Source: VXNE01 sp965205735 (GTDB taxonomy: Bacteria; Pseudomonadota; Gammaproteobacteria; Pseudomonadales; Azotimanducaceae). Taken from it: a stretch of 64,000 bases of DNA. Of the stretch, positions 15,181-25,394 are shown piece by piece (the first letter of the stretch is position 1; every line of letters starts with the position of its first letter). The stretch spans positions 2,790,001 to 2,854,000 of the forward strand of contig OZ242179.1 in the NCBI GenBank assembly GCA_965205735.1. The letters run 5' to 3'. The notes below the pieces were generated by a model. The model searched no databases. It was given only the letters and a program-made list of their open reading frames with translations, and was not told where the DNA came from. The position numbers were made by a program, and so were the translations under genes.

Positions 15181-18100
15181 TCAGCGCTCCACGGTTCCGT
15201 TGAAGTAATCCGACGCCAGCTCGAAGGCGGCCGGACCGAGTTTGAGTCCGATCAGGCGGCCGGGAATGTCGTCGGCCGGGGGATGGATGCCGCCCCAGAT
15301 GCGCGACAGGCTGCACTGGTCCGAGGCGTCCTGATACGTTGCCCATTCGAGGGTCATATCGACACTCGGGCCGTCCTCGAACACCAGGAACTCGTTGGCG
15401 ACGATTTCGAAACCGCTCATGCCGCCCGGAAAGTAGGGATCGCCGGTGAGCGCGGTCATCAACTCCGCCGCCGTTCGGGAATAGGTCGAGTGCCCGGAGA
15501 CATAACCGGCGAAGGGTGGCGTGACGAAGCTCGGCCGCTGATACGGCCACCAGTTCTCCGCCAGGATCCAGTCCACGCCGGCCGCGTCGACCCGGGGGTT
15601 GCGGATGTGGTCCGGACCGCGCCACGCCAGAAGCTTGATCTTGCCGACATGCTCGCCGTCATCGCCGGCCAGGGCGTCGCCCTCTTCCACCAGTTCGATA
15701 TGGCCATCGGAAAGCGGAATGCCGTCCACGTGGTAGGAGACCAGGTTCGCGTCGCTGCTCTGGCCGCGGTCCGCCATGGCCCGGATAGCGGAAATTGGGC
15801 GGATGTAGTCATGCCATCCCTTGATGCCCCAGGCGGCGATGGCGGCGTCGTGCATGGCGCCCCCCATCATGAAATAGGCCTTGACGTCCCACTCCAGGAG
15901 CCCCAACTCGGCGCCGGCGCCGCCGAACTGGCGTTCCAGGAGCGGGTGGTCGTTAACCTCGTTCAGGATGACGAACCAGTGGCCGGGCGGAGTCTCGGAG
16001 TCCGGGCCGTCGGCCCAGAACTCCGCGAGGACGCGCGCATAGTCGCCCAGAGGCACCATTTGCGGCTCGTAGGGTTGGCCCGTGGCCGGATTGACGTCGT
16101 AGCCGGCGCCGGGGTCGCCCCCCTCGTTGGTGTTGAAGAATGCCGGGTAGTCTTCGAAAGCGGTCGGATACGACTCGAGCGCGATGTTGCCGAGGCTCGC
16201 CGGGGAGATGTCGATGCGTTGCGCCCCCCTGCAGATCGGCTCCGTCGAGCCCTCTTCGCATTCCGCGTCATCGGGCCCGTCGGGATCCAGATGACTCGAC
16301 CAGATGGCCACCAGGGAGTGCGTCCACTTGTAGTTGTCCGAGAGCGTTCCGTCGATGGTCGGCGGTGGACCGGGGTCGTGATACACCCAATAGTCGAACG
16401 TCTCGCCCGGGCGTCGGTAGAGCGTGAGGTCCGACTCGGACAGCGCGAATGGCACCACCTGACCCCACTCGGGGCCCAGGTGCTCGATCGTGCCGGTGAC
16501 CGCATTACCGGATTGGTCGATGAATTCCCGCAGCGATAGCGGCTGCCAGCGGTTGAGATCAACGATGTCGGGGTTGCCGGGAAGATGCGGCTCGAGCGGC
16601 GGATTCACCGGCGAATAGACGGTATTGACATAGTCGTTGCCCTCGTTGGCGCCGTCCGCCAGGCCGAAATCGATATAGCACTCGGCGATGTGGTTGCCCA
16701 AGGCCGCTGGCGAGCCGGCCTTGTAGTCCGTCGACGCATCTTCGGCGTCGAAGCCGAAGCGAAGCGCCAGGTAACCCATCAGCGCGTCGATGTCCCGCGT
16801 GATCCGGCGTTGCCCGAATACCGGCGCGCGCGCGAATCGATGCTCGATGATGCGGTAGGCGGCGAAGCTGATGGCCAGTTCACGGTCCATCCGCAACGCT
16901 CCGGGGTCGTCCGGAACGACGAACGCGACCGAATCGAAGTCACAGGTTTCGCCTGCCCTGGTATTGCCCAGCAACCATGGAACCTCGACATCCGCGTAGG
17001 CCGCCCAGGCGTCGTACATGGCGGCGGATATATGGAACAGGTTGCGGGCATGGACGACGGGGCGCGCGAAGTCGTTTCGGATCGATTCCAACAGCACCTC
17101 GTTCCAGCGCCGTGCCACCGAGACATCGTCCTCTGGCGACACGCCGGGCAGGAAGTGCGCGGTAATCGTGACACTGTCCTCGGGCATGGTGAACGTTGTC
17201 TCGGCGGCAAAGGAGTCTGCAAAGGTGCCCCTGCCGGTGCTTGTCCAGTGGCTGAAGAAGTAGCCCGCGATCGGCCGTAGCGCCCGAATCTCCACGCTGT
17301 CGCCCTCTGCGTAAAAACCGGCGCCTCGGCCCTGTCTCACGCCGAGCCGAGATCGCGGCAGGGGTTGCTCAAGCATGAGGACTTGACCCGCCTCCACGCC
17401 GTTCTCCCTCGTGACGGTGCCGTCGGGCCAGACCACCCGGATATCTACGGTGGTTGCGTCACCCAGGCCAAAGTGCGCCTCGTATGGACCGTGGGAGGCA
17501 TAGTTGTTGTTGCCCCCCACCGTGCGTAGCTGGGTGCCGTCCGCCGACCTCGCTTCAACCAACGTGCCGACGCCGAACGTGTTCGCCTCCAGGGCTTTGG
17601 TCCTGACGGTGAGGTAATGGTTGTCGTTCTCGGTATCGTTGCGGTAGTAGACGATGTGGTCCGCACTGGCGTTGGTGAGCACGATGTCCATGTCCCCGTC
17701 GCGCTCGGCGTCGAAGCACGCGACGCCTCTGCCTTGCCCCGCGTCTTCCAGACCGAAGTCCGCCGCCCGCTCCTCGAACGTGCCATCGCCCTGCGAGTAG
17801 AACAGCCGCACCGGCTCGGCGCGAAAGTCTTTTCCCAATTCCTCGCCCCAGCCGTTCACCTGGAAGATGTCGAGATTGCCGTCATTGTCGAAATCGGCGG
17901 CGCAGGTTCCCCAGCCCCAACCGCCGTCGCCCACGTTGGCGGTGTCGGTGTTGTCCTCGAACTCGCCGGATCCGGTATTGCGGTAGAGCCGATTGCCGAT
18001 GCGGTCGCCGTCCGTGACGTCGAGGTTGTAGTTCGACGCGACGAACCAGTCGAGGTCGCCGTCGTTGTCGTAGTCACCTACAGCGGCACCGGATCCGGCC

Positions 18101-18975
18101 TGGTCGGCGATGACGTCCCGGTTGGTGGATTTGGTGAAGGTGCCGTCTCCGTTGTTGACGAAGACCTGGCTCGCGCCGCCATCGGCCGTCATCAGCAGAT
18201 CCCCGTCGCCGTCGTTATCGATATCGCTCAGGTTCGGCGTGAAGGTCCTGTCCGTTTCGCCTTCGATGATGCCCGCGGCGACGCCCGTCTCCATGCTTGT
18301 GCTTCCGAACGTACCGTCGCCTCTGTTGCGCCATACGGTCTCTGTATCTTCCCCGGGTTCTCGGGAAACGCCCCAATGCGACAGGAACAGATCGAGGTGG
18401 CCATCGCTGTCGTAGTCGAAGAACGTGGCGGAAACCGTATTGGACGCGGTCAACTCGATACCCGATCCGCTCGTCTCATCGAAGAAGGCGCCATCGCGGT
18501 TTTCGAGCATGTAGTAGCGACCGCCGTCCACGGCGCCCAGAAACAGATCGAGATCGCCATCGCCGTCGATGTCGCCGAACGCCGGACCGCTGCCCTTGTG
18601 GGTTATGACCGGGGTCGCTTCCTCGGTGGTGTCGAGGAAAGTCCCGTCGCCCTGGTTTTGATACAGGCTATTGGGGTCCAGGTCGCCGCCGACCACATAG
18701 AGATCGACGTCCCCGTCCCCATCGTAGTCGCCCGCCGCGATGCCGCCGCTGAAACGTTCCGGCACGGACAAGGCGTCGAATTCCGCCCTGTATGGCCTAT
18801 CGAGACCAGCGTCTTCAACCTGCACGAAGGCGATCTCCGGGGGCGGGGGCGGAGGAGGCGGCGGCGGGGGAGGAGGAGGGGCAGGAGGTGACGGGGGAGT
18901 CGGCGAGCCGCCCCCACCGCCACAACCGCCGATGGCAAGACAGGCAACGATTGGAAATAGGTAGTAGCGAGCCAT
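15181..18975 (-). CDS. lipoprotein fusing FG-GAP/ASPIC-UnbV region to a vanadium haloperoxidase domain
   Basis: Protein of 1264 aa. Order: signal peptide with lipobox IGGC (Cys18); Gly run and a linker with 14 consecutive Pro (about 33-46); seven or so FG-GAP/VCBS repeats with calcium loops of the DYDGDGDVDLY type (about 70-470); an ASPIC/UnbV domain ending in VRVVWPDGTV-like sequence; an InlB/B-repeat-like segment (ADSFAAETTFTMPEDSVTITAHF); and a C-terminal vanadium-dependent haloperoxidase/PAP2 domain. The vanadate ligands are all visible: Lys1052, Arg1059, Ser1160-Gly-His1162, Arg1225, His1231, with K-x6-R and R-x5-H spacing as in known haloperoxidases. Start at ATG 18975 after GAGGA. Inferred extracytoplasmic, lipid-anchored halide oxidation. 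Confidence 0.88.
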   Translation of the reverse strand: MARYYLFPIVACLAIGGCGGGGGSPTPPSPPAPPPPPPPPPPPPPPEIAFVQVEDAGLDRPYRAEFDALSVPERFSGGIAAGDYDGDGDVDLYVVGGDLDPNSLYQNQGDGTFLDTTEEATPVITHKGSGPAFGDIDGDGDLDLFLGAVDGGRYYMLENRDGAFFDETSGSGIELTASNTVSATFFDYDSDGHLDLFLSHWGVSREPGEDTETVWRNRGDGTFGSTSMETGVAAGIIEGETDRTFTPNLSDIDNDGDGDLLMTADGGASQVFVNNGDGTFTKSTNRDVIADQAGSGAAVGDYDNDGDLDWFVASNYNLDVTDGDRIGNRLYRNTGSGEFEDNTDTANVGDGGWGWGTCAADFDNDGNLDIFQVNGWGEELGKDFRAEPVRLFYSQGDGTFEERAADFGLEDAGQGRGVACFDAERDGDMDIVLTNASADHIVYYRNDTENDNHYLTVRTKALEANTFGVGTLVEARSADGTQLRTVGGNNNYASHGPYEAHFGLGDATTVDIRVVWPDGTVTRENGVEAGQVLMLEQPLPRSRLGVRQGRGAGFYAEGDSVEIRALRPIAGYFFSHWTSTGRGTFADSFAAETTFTMPEDSVTITAHFLPGVSPEDDVSVARRWNEVLLESIRNDFARPVVHARNLFHISAAMYDAWAAYADVEVPWLLGNTRAGETCDFDSVAFVVPDDPGALRMDRELAISFAAYRIIEHRFARAPVFGQRRITRDIDALMGYLALRFGFDAEDASTDYKAGSPAALGNHIAECYIDFGLADGANEGNDYVNTVYSPVNPPLEPHLPGNPDIVDLNRWQPLSLREFIDQSGNAVTGTIEHLGPEWGQVVPFALSESDLTLYRRPGETFDYWVYHDPGPPPTIDGTLSDNYKWTHSLVAIWSSHLDPDGPDDAECEEGSTEPICRGAQRIDISPASLGNIALESYPTAFEDYPAFFNTNEGGDPGAGYDVNPATGQPYEPQMVPLGDYARVLAEFWADGPDSETPPGHWFVILNEVNDHPLLERQFGGAGAELGLLEWDVKAYFMMGGAMHDAAIAAWGIKGWHDYIRPISAIRAMADRGQSSDANLVSYHVDGIPLSDGHIELVEEGDALAGDDGEHVGKIKLLAWRGPDHIRNPRVDAAGVDWILAENWWPYQRPSFVTPPFAGYVSGHSTYSRTAAELMTALTGDPYFPGGMSGFEIVANEFLVFEDGPSVDMTLEWATYQDASDQCSLSRIWGGIHPPADDIPGRLIGLKLGPAAFELASDYFNGTVER

Positions 18976-19110
18976 GCATTCCTCGGTGCCATCATCATTC
19001 ATGGGGATACGGGGAGCAATATTCTGGGCCGGTGTGCCGGTAGATGGCCAGCGGCGATTGGGCGGCCTGGTGCAATCTCCGGCCAGGGGCTTCGGCGGGA
19101 ACGTGTATGA

Positions 19111-19127
19111 TCCGCGCTTGGCGCGGA
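19111..19127. promoter_or_regulatory. perfect 7-bp inverted repeat between the haloperoxidase gene and parB
   Basis: TCCGCGC-TTG-GCGCGGA at 19111-19127 lies in the 188-bp divergent intergenic region, 36 nt before the parB GTG. It directly follows TATGAT (19106-19111), which could serve as a -10 element for parB. No T tract follows, so it is not a terminator; an operator is possible but unproven. Confidence 0.3.
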
Positions 19128-19163
19128 GACTAGGGTGCGTGATATGGGCACCGGTCTGACATA

Positions 19164-20018
19164 GTGGAAAAAAGAAGGCGTCTCGGACGCGGATTGGACG
19201 CAATGCTGGGCGGCGCGCGGGCCGAGGGGACAGTTGCCCAGACGCCGGGCTTCGGGGAAGTGGGCGTGGACGAAGTGTATCGGAGCCCGCATCAGCCGCG
19301 CGTCCATATCCCGGACGAAGGCATCGAGGAACTGGCGGCGTCCATCGAATCCCAAGGGTTGATGCAGCCCATAGTAGTGCGTCCCCGCTCCGGGGGCGGT
19401 TACGAACTGATAGCCGGAGAACGACGCTGGCGCGCGGCGCAGAAGGCCGGTGCGGATCGTATCGCGGCGATTGTCAGGGAAGTGGACGACAGCCAGGCCA
19501 TGGCCATGGCGCTGATCGAGAATATCCAGCGCGAAGCACTGACCCCTCTGGAGGAGGCATTCGGGTTGCGGCGATTGCTGCAAGAGTTCGAGATGACGCA
19601 CGAAGAAGTCGCGGCTGCCGTGGGCAAGTCGCGACCGGCCGTATCCAACCTGCTGCGCTTGCTGGACCTCGGAGATGTTGCGCGCGAACTGCTGCAATCC
19701 GGCGCCATAGAAATGGGCCATGCCCGGGCGCTGCTGCCGCTGGACGAGGTGACGCAGGCGCGCGTTGCCCGCCTGGCGGCGGAAAAGGGACTCTCCGTCC
19801 GTCAGACGGAAGCGTTGGCGCGGCGCGAGCAGGCGGCGCGGCCGGCTTCGACGAGGACGCCGCCGCGTGATCCCGATACGCTTCGGCTCGAACGCGAGTT
19901 GTCCGACAGACTCGGCGCGCCCGTGGCCATTTCGCACAGCGCGAAGGGCAGGGGCAAGGTGGTCATCTCATACACGAACCTCGACGAACTCGACGGCATT
20001 CTGCAACGTCTGCGGTAG
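19164..20018 (+). CDS. parB: chromosome-partitioning protein ParB (Spo0J family)
   Basis: CTP-dependent DNA clamp that binds parS and spreads; works with ParA. The protein is 284 aa. Box I GERRWRAA and box II ENIQREALTPLEEA are intact (CTP-binding region), followed by the helix-turn-helix MTHEEVAAAVGKSRPAVSNLLRLLDL and a C-terminal dimerisation segment (YTNLDELDGILQRL). The start is GTG 19164 (MEKRRRLGRGLDAML, the usual ParB opening). It is followed by the atp operon as in many Gammaproteobacteria, but parA is 16.5 kb upstream rather than adjacent. No parS site was recognised near it. Confidence 0.97.
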   Translation: MEKRRRLGRGLDAMLGGARAEGTVAQTPGFGEVGVDEVYRSPHQPRVHIPDEGIEELAASIESQGLMQPIVVRPRSGGGYELIAGERRWRAAQKAGADRIAAIVREVDDSQAMAMALIENIQREALTPLEEAFGLRRLLQEFEMTHEEVAAAVGKSRPAVSNLLRLLDLGDVARELLQSGAIEMGHARALLPLDEVTQARVARLAAEKGLSVRQTEALARREQAARPASTRTPPRDPDTLRLERELSDRLGAPVAISHSAKGRGKVVISYTNLDELDGILQRLR

Positions 20019-20078
20019 TCGGGTTACTCACGAGATCCGGCGCGAGCCGGCGGGTTCTGCGGACCGCTGGGCGAGGCG

Positions 20079-20107
20079 CTTCCATCGCACGTGCGCATCC
20101 GTATAAT
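20079..20107 (+). promoter_or_regulatory. sigma-70 type promoter upstream of atpI
   Basis: A perfect TATAAT at 20102-20107 in a GC-rich context, with CTTCCA (3 of 6 to TTGACA) at 20079-20084, spacer 17 bp. The implied start of transcription near 20114 precedes the chosen atpI ATG at 20148 by about 34 nt. It lies between parB and the atp operon, so it probably drives the operon. Confidence 0.5.
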
Positions 20108-20147
20108 GCGCCCGTCGCGCGCCCCCGGCACCGTTAACGCGCAAGCG

Positions 20148-20531
20148 ATGGCGGCACCGTTTCGCATCGTGGGTCTGCAAGTCGCCGCCGTCGGGGCGGT
20201 GTGCCTGTTGATGTTGTTCGGTGGTCTTCCCCAAGCGGGTTCGGCTTTGCTTGGAGGAGCGGTGATCGTGCTGCCGAATGCATTGTTTGCCCTCGGCGCG
20301 GCGCGGCGGTTGTCTCTCGATGGCGGCGATACACCGCTGCGCGAGGCCAGGCGATTGGTTGGCCACGCAACGGGCAAGTTGGTGCTATCGGCGGTTTTGA
20401 TGGCGGTGGCATTGTCCTTGGCCACTGTGGAGCCGATGGGTTTTTTCGCCGCGCTGATCGTCGCGATCGTGGTGCAGGTGATCGCTCCGTTGCTGCCCTG
20501 GGTGGACGCGCCGAGCAGACCGAAAAAATGA
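20148..20531 (+). CDS. atpI: ATP synthase protein I (AtpI-like)
   Basis: Membrane protein of 127 aa with four hydrophobic segments, the usual AtpI layout (GLQVAAVGAVCLLMLFGG ... SALLGGAVIVLPNALFAL ... KLVLSAVLMAVALS ... FFAALIVAIVVQVIAPLLPW). AtpI assists c-ring assembly or ion delivery and is not essential in other bacteria. ATG 20148 chosen because the upstream ATG at 20106 overlaps a perfect -10 hexamer; both frames agree, so the start is not certain. Weak sequence conservation is normal for this family; position before atpB supports the call. Confidence 0.75.
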   Translation: MAAPFRIVGLQVAAVGAVCLLMLFGGLPQAGSALLGGAVIVLPNALFALGAARRLSLDGGDTPLREARRLVGHATGKLVLSAVLMAVALSLATVEPMGFFAALIVAIVVQVIAPLLPWVDAPSRPKK

Positions 20532-20604
20532 TGGGAGCGCGGGAAGCGCTCGGAAGAGAAGATGAGATCAAGCCTGACGCAGAATCCAGCCAGGCTCAAG
20601 TGAC

Positions 20605-21441
20605 ATGGCCGTAAGCTCAAGCGAATATATTCAGCATCACCTGACGAACCTCACGTACGGCCGGCATCCGGACGGCACATGGGGATTCGCGTCCACCGCG
20701 CAGGAGGCGGGGGATATGGGCTTCGTGGCGATCAATGTCGACTCGATGGGATGGGCGATCGCCCTCGGCGTGCTCTTTTGCGCGGTGTTCCGGATCGCGG
20801 CGCGACGCGCCACGGCCGGCGTGCCCGGCGGGCTGCAAAACGCCGTCGAGATGATGGTCGATTTCATCGACGACACGGTGTCCTCCATATTCAGCCACCG
20901 CAACGAGCTTATCGCGCCGCTTGCGCTCACCATCTTCGTATGGGTCTTTCTCATGAACCTGATGGATCTCGTCCCCGTGGACTGGATCCCGCAGCTCGCC
21001 CATTTGCTTGGCGTGCCCTTCATGAAGGTGGTGCCGACCACGGACCCGAACGTGACCATGGGAATGGCGCTTACCGTTTTCGCCCTCATCCTGTTCTACA
21101 GCATTCGCGAGAAAGGTCCGTTGGGGTTCCTGAAGGAACTCGCTTTTCACCCCTTTCCAAAAATCCTGGCGCCGATCAACTTCATCCTCGAGGGGGTCAC
21201 GCTGGTGGCGAAGCCCCTGTCGCTCGGTTTGCGGTTGTTCGGCAACCTCTATGCCGGCGAAATGATCTTCATCCTCATTGCCTTGATGTACTCGGGCTGG
21301 ATGACTGGTCTTTTCGGCGGCGTGCTGCAGTGGGCCTGGGCGGTGTTCCATGTGCTGATCATCATTCTGCAGGCTTTCATATTCGCCGTGTTGACGGTCG
21401 TCTATCTTGCTCAGGCGTACGACGTCGAGGAAGAACACTGA
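20605..21441 (+). CDS. atpB: F0F1 ATP synthase subunit a
   Basis: Proton-channel subunit of F0, inner membrane, 278 aa. The essential Arg is at residue 210 within SLGLRLFGNLYAGE, the same number as in E. coli, and the QAFIFAVLTVVYLAQAY motif ends the last helix. Five or six membrane helices are apparent. Second gene of the operon, 73 nt after atpI. Confidence 0.97.
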   Translation: MAVSSSEYIQHHLTNLTYGRHPDGTWGFASTAQEAGDMGFVAINVDSMGWAIALGVLFCAVFRIAARRATAGVPGGLQNAVEMMVDFIDDTVSSIFSHRNELIAPLALTIFVWVFLMNLMDLVPVDWIPQLAHLLGVPFMKVVPTTDPNVTMGMALTVFALILFYSIREKGPLGFLKELAFHPFPKILAPINFILEGVTLVAKPLSLGLRLFGNLYAGEMIFILIALMYSGWMTGLFGGVLQWAWAVFHVLIIILQAFIFAVLTVVYLAQAYDVEEEH

Positions 21442-21534
21442 CCCCAACAATATGGTGCGAACGGGAAGGCAAGCGGGTGCGAGCAACAAGTGGAGTAGTC
21501 AACGACCGAAAGGCGTAGAAGGAGTATCTAAATC

Positions 21535-21771
21535 GTGGAACTAGCGGTTCTTTTGTATGTCGCGGGCGGCGTGATGATGGGGCTTGGCGCGGTCGGCGCC
21601 GCCATCGGCGTGGGGGTTCTGGGCGGCAAGTTTCTGGAAGGCGTCGCGCGCCAGCCGGAACTCTTGCCGATGCTGAGAACCCAGCTCTTCATCGTTCTCG
21701 GCCTTGTGGACGCCGTGCCGATGATTGCGGTGGGCATCGGTCTGTACGTGATATTTGCGGTCGGCGGCTAG
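21535..21771 (+). CDS. atpE: F0F1 ATP synthase subunit c
   Basis: Ring subunit of 78 aa forming a helical hairpin: Gly/Ala-rich first helix (GGVMMGLGAVGAAIGVGVLGG), polar loop ARQPE, and second helix with the proton-binding Asp59 in GLVDAVPMIAVG. The pattern matches proton-coupled c subunits; the extra polar residues of Na+-binding rings are not seen. GTG start at 21535 after GAAGGAG. Operon position and sequence make it secure. Confidence 0.97.
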   Translation: MELAVLLYVAGGVMMGLGAVGAAIGVGVLGGKFLEGVARQPELLPMLRTQLFIVLGLVDAVPMIAVGIGLYVIFAVGG

Positions 21772-21811
21772 GCAACGCGCCAGGTAAAGCAAGCAAAGAG
21801 AGGCAAGGCAG

Positions 21812-22282
21812 ATGAACATCACCGCTACGCTCCTCGCACAATCCGCTGTTTTCCTCATCTTCGTATGGTTTTGCCATCGGTTCATCTGGCCGTTTCTGCG
21901 GCAAGCCATGCGGGAGCGGCAAGAGACGATTGCCGATGGTCTGGAAGCGGCGGAGCGCGCGCAGAAAGACCTGGAGCTCGCGCAGGAAAGGGTGGATGCG
22001 CGCTTGCGCGAAGCGAGGGAGGAGGCGCGGCAGATCGTCGATCAGGCCCGAGGACAGGCCGCGCAAATGATCGAGCAGGCCAGGCAGGAAGCGCGAGAAG
22101 AGGGCGAGCGCCTGAAACAGGCGGCCGCCGCGGAAATCGAACAGGACGTCAACCGCGTCAAGGAGGCGTTGCGGGCGCAGGTCGCCACGCTCGCGGTGCA
22201 GGGAGCGGAAAGGATACTGTCCGCCAGCATCGACCGGCGCCGCCATAGCGAACTCCTGGATCGGCTCGCGGCGGAGCTTTGA
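21812..22282 (+). CDS. atpF: F0F1 ATP synthase subunit b
   Basis: Peripheral-stalk subunit of 156 aa: one N-terminal membrane helix (MNITATLLAQSAVFLIFVWF) followed by a long charged alpha-helical region with heptad-like Ala/Glu/Arg repeats (EAAERAQKDLELAQERVDARL), normal family length. It anchors F1 through subunit delta. Spacing to atpE is 40 nt, with AGAGGCAAGG before ATG. Confidence 0.95.
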   Translation: MNITATLLAQSAVFLIFVWFCHRFIWPFLRQAMRERQETIADGLEAAERAQKDLELAQERVDARLREAREEARQIVDQARGQAAQMIEQARQEAREEGERLKQAAAAEIEQDVNRVKEALRAQVATLAVQGAERILSASIDRRRHSELLDRLAAEL

Positions 22283-22319
22283 GCGTTGTGAACGGCCGTC
22301 GTGTGATCGGGGCTGGCTG

Positions 22320-22865
22320 ATGGCGGAGCTTGCGACACTCGCGCGTCCCTACGCGAATGCGACCTTCGACCTCGCCTGCGAGAGCGGCGATCAGGACCGC
22401 TGGTCGCGGACGCTTGACTTCCTGTCGCGGGCGCTGGCGGAACCGGGTGCGCGCGCCCTTGTCGCCTCGCCCGTCGCCGCCGCACAGAAGGCGCATGCAC
22501 TCCTTGAACTGGTGCGGGAAGAATTCGGCGAGGTGACGGAACCCGTACGTCGATTCGTACAGGTCCTTGCGTCGAACAAGCGGTTGGCGCTTTTGGGCGA
22601 GATAGGCGAGCAGTTCGAAACGCTGAAGGCCGAGGCTTCGATGACGCTAGACATAGAGGTCACTTCGGCGGTGGCGTTGACCGACCCGGAGATCGAACGG
22701 TTGAGCGCCGCGCTCACGAGGCGTTTCGAGCGGGAGATAGAGGTCAGCACGGCAGTGGATGGAAATTTGATCGGCGGCGCCGTCATTCGCGCTGGTGACA
22801 CCGTCGTCGACGGCTCGGTACGGGGCAAGTTGGACAAGCTGGCCGAGTCGCTGGCGAAAACATAG
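22320..22865 (+). CDS. atpH: F0F1 ATP synthase subunit delta
   Basis: Stalk subunit of 181 aa connecting subunit b to the top of F1. The opening ATLARPYANATFDLA and the ending GAVIRAGDTVVDGSVRGKLDKLAESL match the family's terminal motifs. Located between atpF and atpA as expected; the ATG overlaps a TGA in another frame only. Confidence 0.95.
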   Translation: MAELATLARPYANATFDLACESGDQDRWSRTLDFLSRALAEPGARALVASPVAAAQKAHALLELVREEFGEVTEPVRRFVQVLASNKRLALLGEIGEQFETLKAEASMTLDIEVTSAVALTDPEIERLSAALTRRFEREIEVSTAVDGNLIGGAVIRAGDTVVDGSVRGKLDKLAESLAKT

Positions 22866-22917
22866 AGATCGGCGGTGGCGCGCTCGGCAAGCGGGGCGCG
22901 AACGAGAGGAAAACTGA

Positions 22918-24468
<1,551 letters not shown>

Positions 24469-24502
24469 CTCGGTAAACAACACAACGCAAACGTAGATCG
24501 CG

Positions 24503-25363
24503 ATGGCCGTCGGCAAGGAAATCAAGAAAAAGATCGGCAGCGTGCAGAACACGCAGAAGATCACCCGCGCCATGCAGTTGGTGGCGGCGAGCAAGATGCG
24601 CCGCACGCGGGACCGCATGGAACAGGGGCGCCCGTATTCGAACCGAATCCGACAGGTGATCGGCCACCTGGCGAACTCGAGCGCGGAGTATCGCCATACC
24701 TACATGATTGCGCGTGAAGTCAGGCGCATGGGCTATATCGTCGTGTCCACGGACAAGGGATTGTGCGGCGGCCTGAACGCGAACCTGTTCCGGGAACTGG
24801 TGCGCTCGATGGGGGAGTGGAATGCGCGCGGCGTCGAGATCGACCTCACGCTCGTCGGCAACAAGGCGGCCGCTTTTTTCCGCGCGTTCGGCGGCAATGT
24901 CGTGGCAGCGATCAACGATATCGGCGAGCAGCCGGCGGTCGAGATGCTGATCGGCGGCGTCAAGGTCATGCTCGATGCTTTTGACGCGGGTGACATCGAC
25001 CGGCTCGACATCATCTCGAACGAGTTCGTCAATACGATGACGCAGCGGCCGACAATCAAACAGCTTCTGCCCCTTGATCCGGAAGACGACGACGCGCTGA
25101 AACGCCGTTGGGACTACATCTACGAGCCGGACGCGAGGGAACTGATCGAGGGGTTGGTGACGCGGTTCATCGAGGCGCAGGTCTATCACGCGGTGATCGA
25201 GAATACCGCCTGCGAACAGGCCGCCAAGATGATCGCGATGAAAAACGCGACGGAGAGCGCCGAAGAAATGATCGGCGAACTGACGCTGATATACAACAAC
25301 GCCCGGCAGGCGGCGATCACCCAGGAAATCGCGGAGATCGTCGGCGGCGCGACAGCGTTGTAG
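24503..25363 (+). CDS. atpG: F0F1 ATP synthase subunit gamma
   Basis: Central rotor shaft of 286 aa. The N-terminal coiled coil KEIKKKIGSVQNTQKITRAMQLVAASKMRR and the C-terminal helix MKNATESAEEMIGELTLIYNNARQAAITQEIAEIVGGA are both highly conserved. Complete, between atpA and atpD. Confidence 0.98.
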   Translation: MAVGKEIKKKIGSVQNTQKITRAMQLVAASKMRRTRDRMEQGRPYSNRIRQVIGHLANSSAEYRHTYMIAREVRRMGYIVVSTDKGLCGGLNANLFRELVRSMGEWNARGVEIDLTLVGNKAAAFFRAFGGNVVAAINDIGEQPAVEMLIGGVKVMLDAFDAGDIDRLDIISNEFVNTMTQRPTIKQLLPLDPEDDDALKRRWDYIYEPDARELIEGLVTRFIEAQVYHAVIENTACEQAAKMIAMKNATESAEEMIGELTLIYNNARQAAITQEIAEIVGGATAL

Positions 25364-25394
25364 CAACAGGATTCGAACAAGGGAAACAACACGC

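Noticed and set aside
15283..16539. 418-codon open frame antisense to the haloperoxidase domain
   Set aside because: Reverse shadow of a motif-confirmed coding region.
17617..18891. 424-codon open frame antisense to the FG-GAP repeats
   Set aside because: Its repetitive Val/Gly/Arg-rich sequence is the reverse reading of the calcium-loop repeats; no ribosome-binding site or domain.
18975..19163. Possible parS site near parB
   Set aside because: No sequence close to TGTTTCACGTGAAACA was seen; the palindrome at 19111-19127 has a different sequence.
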